This document shows, piece by piece, positions 33,441-42,161 of a stretch of DNA of 64,000 bases. The notes below the pieces were generated by a model. That model was given only the letters and a program-made list of their open reading frames with translations, made no database searches and was not told the DNA's origin. The position numbers and the translations under genes are program-made. Numbering within the stretch: position 1 is the stretch's first letter; each line of letters begins with the position of its first letter. The stretch covers positions 248,001 to 312,000 of the forward strand of contig RBZT01000499.1 in assembly GCA_003693705.1 (NCBI GenBank). Reading direction: 5' to 3'. The stretch is from Polymyxa betae. Lineage: Eukaryota; Endomyxa; Phytomyxea; Plasmodiophorida; Plasmodiophoridae.

Positions 33441-35427
33441 TTAGTGATAAAAATATACTGACTCTTTGATCATTGATTGTAATTTACTATCGGTACCGTG
33501 TTTCTCTGCGTCTTTCAACGCATTGACAAGTTGACGAAACCGTTCGATAAGTGACTCTGCGTCTTTAACAATGTATGGATCTCGACCTGCATCCATCAGT
33601 GTGCCTGGATCATGAATAATATCGACCATGTTCTGGTACAGCGAAATCATTTTGTTTGCAAGTACAATGTCGCCATGAAGATCGCCACTTTCATGAGTTC
33701 CTATTCTCACATGGATCGGGAACTTCCCAACGTCATTTCCCGACGAGTGAAAGTGCTTTCCATGGCGAAGTTGATTCAACACTCTGACAACAGAAAACGA
33801 AGTAGAACTGATTGCTTCTCGTAGGCGATTCTGGCTAGGTTTGTCTTGACCCCAATCGGCGGTTCGGCACAGATATCGCAGCACCACATCGCTACACAGA
33901 ATGCTTTGAACCCAGGCCCGCGATCCAATGTTGATCGGGAAGAGTTTGATATTAGTTGCAATCTTGTTGGATAAAGCGATCAGGTAAGCTCGGCTGATTA
34001 CCAAAGAGGTCTGATCTAGACCTCCGCTCTGGTGAATCTGCAATAACGTTTCGTTGGTCGTGGACAGGAAATGGTCAGTGTTGATCAGAGCGTCGTATGA
34101 CATAATGACGAATATGTTCAGACTCAATGCAATAATTAGATCGTCGTCAGCCCGCTCCGCAATCATGCCGGAATATATGAAATGTTGCCATCCGTTTTGT
34201 GCCGATAACGTACTGCAATTATACTTATTCTCGATCAGGAGGAAGTTGATCGTATGAAGCAAACGTTGCCGGTGTTCTGCTGGAACAGCTGCCAGTATGG
34301 CAAATACAGCTGGCCATGCCCCGGGCCGTTTCACACGACAATCTCCCAAATTCGTTGATGTGCGGTGCAAGAGGACATCTGGTAAAAAATGAGTTTTACA
34401 GTTATGAAAAGTAATGCGTTAAAGAAATCAACAACACAAACTCAAAGTGGAACCAGGGTTTTTCGATGGTCCTAACGGGAATAAAAAGAAGGGTCAAATC
34501 CACATAAAGCGTAAGAAAGTGATAACGAAATATCGAAATACTCAACGACTCACCTAATAATCCTTCGGAAATGATCTGATCAGGTGTCTGGCGTTGGGAC
34601 ATTAATGCAATATGATTGAGGAATTTCAGAGCACCGAGTTCGCAATTCTCACACTTTAAAGGCTCTTGATAGGATCCTGGTGATATGCACGAACAGATAT
34701 CCCAAAGTAGCTGGATGGAATCGCGACGTACGTCTTCACTGTTGTCCACATTGGCGATTACGTCTGTGATGGCTTGTTCAAGATCCATTCGACAATCTTC
34801 AATCAGTCTGCGAATATGTCCAATCTGGAAGCGGAACTGGCGATCAGCATGAATCCGTTTGTGAAATGGGCAGTATTTCGTTTGAGGCGCGGGTGAAAAT
34901 GTGCATTTGGGCTGAAAACACCCGCCGCCTTTCGTCAAATCTTTCGGAAATGCGATTGATAAGCAGTCCACAATTTCCCGAATCGAAGAATCTTTTGGCA
35001 GACGGAGAGTACATGCGAAATTCTGGATCGACCGCCGTCCAGGAAGGCTTGCTTGCAGCAGCGCCTTCCAAACTGAAATTCGGGCCCGATTATCAGACGT
35101 TAACTTCAGCTTCGTAAGACGTTGGCTACAGTCAGAGATATATCCGATGACCACTGTCGTTGGCCAGCATTGAATCGACCTGATCGAGCTCAGACGAACC
35201 TGGAGCGATGGGGTTCGATTTTGGTGCCAATCCGATTCGCTTTCATAGCAGCTCAACTGGGTATCATCTAATACTGCAAACGTTTTTCGAACAGAACGAT
35301 GGAAAAGCAGCTGCGGTTTTCCTGTCAAATGGCGACGAAGGTCGCCACTAATGATAATATTCTGACGCCGAATTATGCCATTAGCGGCCGCAATCTGCTG
35401 CAATTGCTGATCCGTTAGAATCGCCAT
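33441..35427 (-). CDS. PH-domain / helical-solenoid protein, copy B
   Basis: Paralogue of copy A at 5259-7221, in the opposite orientation. Exons 34554-35427 and 33441-34378 join in phase 1 to 603 aa; the intron position and phase are the same as in copy A. The PH-like N-terminal part (AILTDQQLQQIAAANGI, SGDLRR, FAVLDDTQLSCYES) has diverged, while the start of exon 2 (GDCRVKRPGAWPAVFAILAA, EHRQRLL, YNCSTLSAQNGWQHF) stays close to copy A in protein but not in DNA. The start was set at the ATG matching copy A; the frame is open further upstream through a hydrophobic stretch. Function unknown. Confidence 0.8.
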
Positions 35428-35564
35428 GCAGACCGAAATGAGTAACAGCAGACTCCGAATCCAGTTAGAGAATGAACCCGATTTGATCGGAAGGACCAGC
35501 ATGGTTTGACTAATCATCGGAAGTAGCAGATTGATTCGCTCTTTCACGATGCTAAAGAAACGGC

Positions 35565-35831
35565 CTAAAGAACAACAACAACAGGGGATACGGCTGCCAC
35601 TATCAAGTTCATGTTGTTACGATAACTGATAGATTCCAAAGCTTCTCCGAATACGGAAACTGCATGCAGGAATTTCAGATTCTCTTCAGAATTAGACAGC
35701 ATGACATGCGATTGACGATAAAGTTGCAAATACTTTACAGAACGATGTGAACACCAGCCAGCGCGGATCATGTGTTCTTTCGAAGAGAAGGCTCGTTGCA
35801 GGGCCTGAAGAATTGCTTGAAATCCGAACAA
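35565..35831 (-). CDS. Possible exon of an unknown protein upstream of copy B
   Basis: An open frame without ATG at its 5' end that reads like protein (SHRSVKYLQLYRQSHVMLSN, FGEALESI) and ends near a TTCTTTAG acceptor-like site. The frame after it (35428-35547) continues into copy B with a hydrophobic stretch. It may be a small separate gene or upstream exons of copy B. A faint likeness to PEX11 was noted but is not enough to name it. Confidence 0.3.
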   Translation of the reverse strand: MFGFQAILQALQRAFSSKEHMIRAGWCSHRSVKYLQLYRQSHVMLSNSEENLKFLHAVSVFGEALESISYRNNMNLIVAAVSPVVVVL

Positions 35832-35874
35832 ACGTGAGTCAACTAAGTAGTCAAGTGACAGTCAACAGCGCATC

Positions 35875-36946
35875 ATGAAGCTCGATTTGATCCCATATTT
35901 TAACTTATCCAAACTCAGGCAAGCTAATTTTAACGGGCCTATTAGATCGTCGAGCATAACTTTAATGAGCGTTCATGTTAATGTCCGATCTAATGATGCT
36001 CGCTCTGTAAATGTTATAATGCCCGGAACTTCCACTGTCAACGAGCTCAGACAAAAGATCGCTTTTCAGCTCGGATTCCCAGTGGCGTCAGCACCTTCCA
36101 TGCGTCTTCGCTCGAACTGTGTGCTCCAGGAAAATAATCGCCTGGACGACCTCGCTCTCCATGGCAGCCGCTTAATGATCGTTGTCGAAAACGGGACCGA
36201 CCTAAGCCCCAAGCTAGCGTATGATATCAGCCAGATCTTAAAGCACTGGCTATCGCCAGCCTTCTCTAGCCGCCGCTCATATCGTGCCGCTTTGTTGGCG
36301 TTGAGAACCGTCGCTAACCGCGTCCTAGACGAAACTTTGATGAGCGACTTCTCATCAATTTTGACGATTCGAACATTTAGTCGAGTAACACGTGGTTTTG
36401 AGCTTCTAAAGAAGCTCGGATTCACTGTCACGGCCACATCTATTCATTCGGCGCCAGGAGCTGATCTACGTCTATACCAAGTCGTAATTGATCATGTAGC
36501 AGACCTCGACCCATCGGTGCAGCCAACAACTCCAGGCCGGCGACCGGTTTCTAGGACCTCGCCGGAATCTGTTCAACGAAGGAGACGGCGCCTTCGTGAG
36601 CTGATCGAAATGGGATACGAATTCCTGGTCCGCCTCGAGAACGTTCGCGTCCGACTCGAGGAGTCGGTCATCGAGGCGATGCCGTTGCAAACTATCAATG
36701 CAGAGTGCTTCGAAGCTATGAAAGCCAACGGACATTCTGACTGCACTATCTGTCTCGATGAGTTCGCTGTTGGAGATGTCGTTATGAGATTGCCTTGTCT
36801 CCATTTGTATCATGTAAGTACCCATATTGAATATAAATGTCAAGCTGATGCAGCTGTAGGACCGATGCGCTACAAGCTGGTTCCAGCAATCTAGACGCTG
36901 TCCGAACGATATGTTGGAGGTGACAACTGATTGTAAACGGGCATAA
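35875..36946 (+). CDS. RING-type E3 ligase with ubiquitin-like N-terminal region
   Basis: Likely E3 ubiquitin ligase. Exons 35875-36813 and 36860-36946 join in phase 0 to 341 aa. Residues about 33-95 look like a ubiquitin-like fold (VHVNVRSNDARSVNVIMPG, then VNELRQKIAFQLG). The C-terminus is a RING-H2: CTICLDEF, CLHLYH, then after the intron DRCATSWF and CPND. The eighth metal ligand is Asp instead of Cys, as in RBX1. The RING is cut by the intron, so the unspliced frame looks like half a RING. It converges with the DUF4336-like gene, leaving 41 bp between stop codons. A decayed copy lies at 38038-38600. Confidence 0.82.
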
Positions 36947-36987
36947 TGTATTGGCAGGCCTAATAAACTCTCTAAGTTTTTTCAACT

Positions 36988-37917
36988 TTAGATTGTTCGC
37001 ATGAGCTTATATATGGAACGATTTAAGGCCATCTCAACTTTGTCGTTTCCGAGTATAGGGTCGCCATGTGCCATGAAAATGCTTTCAATAGGCATCTTTT
37101 GACAACCATCGCGAAGTTTGCATACCCATTCGAGAATCATTTTCAGGTCGTCGGCCATGATCACTCCCAACTTTGTCATTCCAAATCCATCAGCACTGCC
37201 CATAAGGCGTGTGAACCAGTGGGCGTTGGCTTTGTTCAGATTGAAAAATGTATCACAAACGACAACAGCGAGAGAATTAGGTTTGGACGTGCCTTCCAAG
37301 CTCAAGAAATAAGCCAGCTCGAACTGTTCATGGCCAATCCTCATATAACGAACGCCTGGCATCTTACTTGCCGAAGGTGAAGTAGAAAATTCAGACATTT
37401 CGCTTTCGCAGTCAATGCATTCAGGAACCCGATTTTTGACATAATTTCGGGCGAATGACGGTGTGAGGACCTTGGCGTTCGGGTATCGTTCAGCCCAAGG
37501 AATACAATCAAGTCGATGGCCTCGGTTGGGGACAATGATATACGAAATCTCACCAAGGCTTTCAATTTCTGTGGCCACATCTTCACTCACACACACTGGA
37601 GAATGAACGACGAGCTGATTCGTCCCAGGCATACGGTAAATCACCATATTTCGAGGAAGAATAGGACCATGTTTCGGAAGGCTTCCTGTCAGACTCCAGA
37701 GATTGTTGTAATGCTGAACAAGGGGACCATGTGGCAACACATGATCTTCATAGGGTCTGACCCGCTCCGGCTTATCAATGATGCTGAAGAATCCCAGCAT
37801 TATCTGGCGCTTGATGGATCTTGGTAGGAAATAGGCGACCAAGAGGATTGGCGACAGCCAGAACGAGACGACAAAGAAGATGCCCTTCATCAGCATGCTA
37901 GAAAACGATAACCTCAT
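36988..37917 (-). CDS. DUF4336-like protein with N-terminal membrane segment, copy 1
   Basis: Intronless, 309 aa. N-terminal hydrophobic segment (IFFVVSFWLSPILLVAYFL), then MVIYRMPGTNQLVVHSPV, LGEISYIIVPNRGHRLDC and RYPNAKVLTPSFA, which match the pattern of DUF4336, a metallo-beta-lactamase-like family of unknown role. The usual HxHxDH of active metallo-beta-lactamases is not seen; HRLD occupies that place. Almost identical to copy 2 at 38623-39558. Confidence 0.7.
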   Translation of the reverse strand: MRLSFSSMLMKGIFFVVSFWLSPILLVAYFLPRSIKRQIMLGFFSIIDKPERVRPYEDHVLPHGPLVQHYNNLWSLTGSLPKHGPILPRNMVIYRMPGTNQLVVHSPVCVSEDVATEIESLGEISYIIVPNRGHRLDCIPWAERYPNAKVLTPSFARNYVKNRVPECIDCESEMSEFSTSPSASKMPGVRYMRIGHEQFELAYFLSLEGTSKPNSLAVVVCDTFFNLNKANAHWFTRLMGSADGFGMTKLGVIMADDLKMILEWVCKLRDGCQKMPIESIFMAHGDPILGNDKVEMALNRSIYKLMRTI

Positions 37918-38037
37918 CTCAATAACTGATCATGAATTGTGACGCAATATGAATCTATGCGCATGTCTTATCTCTCCTCAACTCCAAATATCCTCAAGTC
38001 CTCTCGGATGCAAAGGGGACGTTGAGAACATAGGGTC

Positions 38038-38600
38038 GTAAAGAACCATCGCTAACTGCGTCCTAGCCGAAACTTTGATGAGTGACTTCTCATGAATTTT
38101 GACGATTCGATCATCTAGTCGAGCTCAAGTGGTTTTTTGAGCTTCTCAAGAAGCTTGGATTCACTGTCCCGGCCACATCTATTCACTCGGTGCCACGGCT
38201 GATCTACGCCTATGCCTGGTCGTAATTGATCATGTAGCAGACGACCCATCGGTGCAGTTAACTCTTCCCTGGCCGGCGACCGGAGGCTAGGACCTCGTCG
38301 GACTTGATCGAAATGGGATTCGAATTCCTGATCCGACTCGAGGAGTCGGTCGTCGAGGCGATGCCTTTGCAAACTATCAATGCAAAGTAAAGTGCTTACT
38401 GTAGAAGCTATGAAATCTGATTGCTCTATCTGTCTCGATGAGTTCGCTGTTGGAGATATCTTGACTTGTCTCCACCTATATCACGTAAGTACCCATGTTG
38501 AGTAGAAATGTCACAAGCTGGTTCCAGCAATCTAAACGCTTTCCGAACGATGTGCCGGAAGTAACAATCAGTTGGAAAAAAGGCATAATGTATTGGCTGT
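38038..38600 (+). pseudogene. Decayed partial copy of the RING gene
   Basis: Matches 36300-36930 of the intact gene with many small deletions and substitutions. It starts inside the gene (AACCATCGCTAACTGCGTCCTAG), lacks the ubiquitin-like half and several blocks before the RING, and keeps TGCTCTATCTGTCTCGATGA and the splice donor GTAAGTACCCAT. Stops and frameshifts break the reading frame, and the bases around the third Cys are deleted. It sits in the same tail-to-tail place relative to DUF4336 copy 2 as the intact gene does to copy 1. Confidence 0.88.
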
Positions 38601-38622
38601 CCTAATAAACTCTGTAATTTTT

Positions 38623-39558
38623 TCAACTTTCGATTGCGCGCATGAGCTTATATATGGAACGATTTAACGCCATCTCAACTTTATCGTTTCCGAGGACAGG
38701 GTCGCCATGTGCCATGAAAATGCTTTCAATAGGCATTTTTTGACAATCATCGCGAAGTTTGCATACCCAATCAAGAAGCATTTTTAGGTCTTCGGCCATA
38801 ATCACCTCAAACTTTGTCATTCCAAAACCATCAGCGCTGCCCATAAGGCGTGTGAACCAGTGGGCGCTGTCTTTGTTCAGATTGAAAAATGTATCACAGA
38901 CGACAACAGCGAGAGAATTAGGTTTTGAGGTGTCTTCCAAGCTCAATATGTAAGCCAGCTCGAACTGTTCATGGCCAATCCTCATAAAACGAACGCCTGG
39001 CATCTTACTTGCCGAAGATGAAGTAGCAAATTCAGGCATTTCGCTTTCGCAGTCAGTGCATTCGGAAACCCGATTGTTAACATAATTTAGGGCGAATGAC
39101 GGTGTGAGGATCTTGGCTTTTGGGTATCGTTTAGCCCAAGGAACACAGTCAAGTCGATGGGCCCGGTTGGGAACAATGATATACGAAATCTCACCAAGTC
39201 GTTCAATTTCTGTGGCCACATCTTCACTTACACACACTGGAGAATGAACGACGAGCCTATTCGTCCCAGGCATGCGGTAAATCACCATATTTCGAGGAAG
39301 ATTAGGTCCACGTTCCGGAAGGCTTCCTGTCAGACTCCAGAGATTGCTGTAATGCTGAACAAGGGAACCATGTGGCAACACATGATCTTCATAGGGTCTG
39401 ACCGGCTCCGGCTTATCAATGAAATCGAAGAATCTTAGCATTATCTGGCGCTTGATGGATCTTGGTAGGAAATAGGCGACCAAAAGGATCGGCGACAGAC
39501 AGAGCGAGACGACAATGAAAACGCCCTTCATCATCATGCTAGTTAAAGAGAAACTCAT
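38623..39558 (-). CDS. DUF4336-like protein with N-terminal membrane segment, copy 2
   Basis: Intronless, 311 aa, nearly identical in protein and DNA to copy 1, with about one change in ten residues by eye. The frame is intact and changes are scattered, so it is probably still functional. N-terminal membrane segment FIVVSLCLSPILLVAYFL; VVHSPVCVSEDVATEIE and IIVPNRAHRLDCVPW are kept. Upstream similarity to copy 1 continues to about 39640, so the promoter was duplicated too. Confidence 0.72.
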   Translation of the reverse strand: MSFSLTSMMMKGVFIVVSLCLSPILLVAYFLPRSIKRQIMLRFFDFIDKPEPVRPYEDHVLPHGSLVQHYSNLWSLTGSLPERGPNLPRNMVIYRMPGTNRLVVHSPVCVSEDVATEIERLGEISYIIVPNRAHRLDCVPWAKRYPKAKILTPSFALNYVNNRVSECTDCESEMPEFATSSSASKMPGVRFMRIGHEQFELAYILSLEDTSKPNSLAVVVCDTFFNLNKDSAHWFTRLMGSADGFGMTKFEVIMAEDLKMLLDWVCKLRDDCQKMPIESIFMAHGDPVLGNDKVEMALNRSIYKLMRAIES

Positions 39559-40447
39559 CTCACCAAGTGATCATGAAGTGAGAATTTCTTTGCGCATCAT
39601 TACGTCTCAACTCACTTTAAATCCTCTCAGATGCTAAGGTGGAGGAAACACACTGTCGACCATCACTAACACTGCCAAATTCAGCGATATGATTCTATGA
39701 TCTAATCATCGTTATTGATCTTTTCACATGATTACATTTCTTCAAAGGTTGCGTCGGATTGGAGCTACTTAGCTTCGGCTGGTTTTACAAAGCAGCAAAC
39801 ATTTTAGGTCATCAACTAAAACAAGCTGTGTTATTACTGTTATAGAAGGGGTCGGCGGCGATTGCCAGAATACTGAATTGCATCATGCCTTTTTTCAAAC
39901 TGGGCTTCCCCGTTTTCTGTAGCTTATGATAATCCCATAGAACGCAAAAATGACAGCTATCGGGAAGCCCCAGATGCCAGATCGCGGGTCCGACCAGATA
40001 TCGAGATGCAATAGTTAGACAACTGTCGAAAACGATCCAGACGTCATGCTAATGAGCCCGAGAACCAGTAAGCTGTTCAAGGGCAGTTGGCCGGACAAAG
40101 AGGCTTGCTGCATTGCGCTCTGGGCAGAACACGGGACAGATTGGCGCTACAAGTTTAAGCTGAGGAGATTGCCACAGGAGCCATGCCCTCCATCATTACA
40201 GATTGTTGTGCGGGATATCCCCGAAGACAACAATGGATAATAACAAAATTGGTTGGGTCTGGAATTAAATTTCTACATTATCAGGAATGAACACTAATGC
40301 GAGTCAATTTAAGAGAAACCAAAAAGAATTTATTGAAATTAATTCTTTGGATGGCGCGCCGAACGTGCCAACTCGAGGGAAGCGGCAAGAATGAGACCTC
40401 TGCATTGACAGCCTATCATCGTAGGTTAGTATGACATTCATCCAAAG
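39559..40447. other. Intergenic or poorly defined region
   Basis: The first 80 bp is the duplicated promoter of DUF4336 copy 2. On the minus strand at about 39885-40005 a short frame has a membrane-like helix (GFPIAVIFAFYGIIISYRKR) that could be the tail exon of a membrane protein. A 64-codon plus frame at 40046-40240 is not supported by any family. Confidence 0.35.
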
Positions 40448-40927
40448 TCAGTAGATAATAATGTTGGCCTTCTTCTGCTCAGCTCGCTTCACCTTTTTCT
40501 TGACAGGCTGCGGTCTTGACGTATAGCGTTCGCCCTTCAGCTTATTCGACTTGAGCTTAGGGTCGCCAACACCGGCGGCAAGTTCTGGATGGATTTGTTG
40601 GAACATCCCCCACGCGAGTTTCCAACTCTCAGTCCATTCTCCATGCTTGGCACCGCCGGAGGACGTTGACATGAAGCGAGACGCAAAGGAAATGTCCTTC
40701 TAAGTACCGAAGACACACCCGCCGAGAAGGCACCACTGGTCGTAGAGGGGAACGTTGCAGTCCCAGACAGCGAAGACCGCGTGATGCGTTCCCGGCAGGG
40801 TCACAATTATGCCTCCGGGGCGCTGGATGAAGATGGCGCACAGATCCGAAAACGTACTCAGTTCCAATTTGCGTTTTAAACATTTCGTCGGTTTGATGTC
40901 TTTCGGGCAACCACAGCGGTTGGTCAC
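40448..40927 (-). CDS. Hypothetical ORFs, possibly one spliced gene
   Basis: Two open frames: 40700-40927 (76 codons, Cys-rich: CGCPKDIKPTKC, DQWCLLGGC) and 40448-40672 (74 codons, ending in a very basic tail KKKVKRAEQKKAN). They may be exons of one gene but no splice pair joins them cleanly. No family recognised. Confidence 0.3.
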
Positions 40928-40971
40928 GTGATTTTCATGCGTGATTTAATAACACCAATTCACTCGCACAT

Positions 40972-41182
40972 TTACGCATAGATACAACGCTCGCGGTGGT
41001 TTCCCCAACGGGCTCTGTTTTGCGTGTCGTTTAAAACTTGAGATTGAACGCACCGGAACCAATTGTACAACTGCTCAGCATCGTGGTAGCCCTCATGCTC
41101 GGGCTGAACAATATCATTAAACTCGTTGGCGATATTGTTCCACAGATCTTCCCGCTTTTTGGTTAATGACCATAATGGGATC
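40972..41182 (-). CDS. Possible Myb/SANT-like DNA-binding fragment
   Basis: A minus-strand exon-like frame bounded by a CAG acceptor at 41182 and a TAA at 40972 encodes about 70 aa with PLWSLTKKREDLWNNIANEF and LYNWFRCVQSQV. The spacing of Trp and hydrophobic residues recalls the three-helix Myb/SANT-like fold found in transcription factors and in some DNA transposon proteins. No 5' exon could be joined. Confidence 0.3.
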
Positions 41183-41482
41183 CTGGGAAATGGAAGCCCA
41201 GACCACAGAAAAGCGCTTGAAGCATTTAGACAGAGAGAATACTAGATCGAAACAATTTTATAATTTTATAAAACTCATGCGGGATCGTATAGATCAGGCA
41301 ACCGCTGTTGTGAAACTGTCTTTGTGGGAACACTGAGTGAAGATGTTAACATATAGAATCTGTTTCTTGAAAGAATTTCCATCATCTCTAAGCTGCAAAG
41401 CGGCTAAACTTTTGCGGTGACGGACTTTGTCGTCTAACTCGTCTCCAGATCCTCGATCTGGATTTGCTGATTGTTGGAAGGC

Positions 41483-41896
41483 ATGATTTTTCTCACATCT
41501 CAGATTCAGAGGATACAGGTCTCATCTGTACTGAACCGCGATGTTACCGAGTTTGGCAAGCAGCATTTACTGGATAATAACGACCACACCTGTTGGAATT
41601 CTGACCAGGGTTTACCGCAATCGATAACCATCTCGATGGCAAATCCTGTTGATATAAACACCATCCAGATGAATTTTCAGGGCGGGTTTGCCGGCTCTCG
41701 TATCGAAATCTGGACAAAACTTGCTGGGCCGGATGCCAAGCTGAAGTTATGGCGCGAATTCGATGGTGAGGATCGAGGCGGCGCCCAAGAGTTCCGCATC
41801 GATGCTGTGAATATCGATAAGGTGAAGATCGTGTTCACTAAAAGCAGTGATTTTTTTGGCAGAATTGTTATTTACAAACTGGATCTCCTCTCGTGA
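41483..41896 (+). CDS. NR2C2AP: NR2C2AP-like galactose-binding (F5/8 C-type) protein
   Basis: Homologue of the nuclear receptor 2C2-associated protein (TRA16), a small stand-alone jelly-roll domain. Intronless, 137 aa, normal family length. VSSVLNRDVTEFGKQHLLD, TCWNSDQGLPQSI, MNFQGGFAGSRIEI and the end VFTKSSDFFGRIVIYKL match the family along its length. Role in protists unknown; in mammals it is reported as a receptor corepressor. The start is the first ATG; a TTG upstream was not used. Confidence 0.88.
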   Translation: MIFLTSQIQRIQVSSVLNRDVTEFGKQHLLDNNDHTCWNSDQGLPQSITISMANPVDINTIQMNFQGGFAGSRIEIWTKLAGPDAKLKLWREFDGEDRGGAQEFRIDAVNIDKVKIVFTKSSDFFGRIVIYKLDLLS

Positions 41897-42161
41897 GTCC
41901 CATCGGATCTATCTCCGTGCTAATGTACCGTGAAAAACCATAACCTACCATAATATATATATGTATATAATCGCCATTTCGTTTTAGAATTTGCAACGTC
42001 AAATGCTTAACCTTTTTCTGCAAGAGAAATTTACTACTAACCATCCAAAAACGAATCGCAAGCGGTGATGGAGCGATTAAACAGGTTAGCGAAGCGGCCG
42101 GACTTTTAGACTGACAGAATTCGCTGTCATTTGCCAGACTGCTTTCTGAGCGGTACCCACC

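Noticed and set aside
33441-35427. Reading PH-domain copy B as a pseudogene
   Set aside because: Its frame is open over both exons, splice sites are intact, and changes against copy A are mostly silent in the conserved part.
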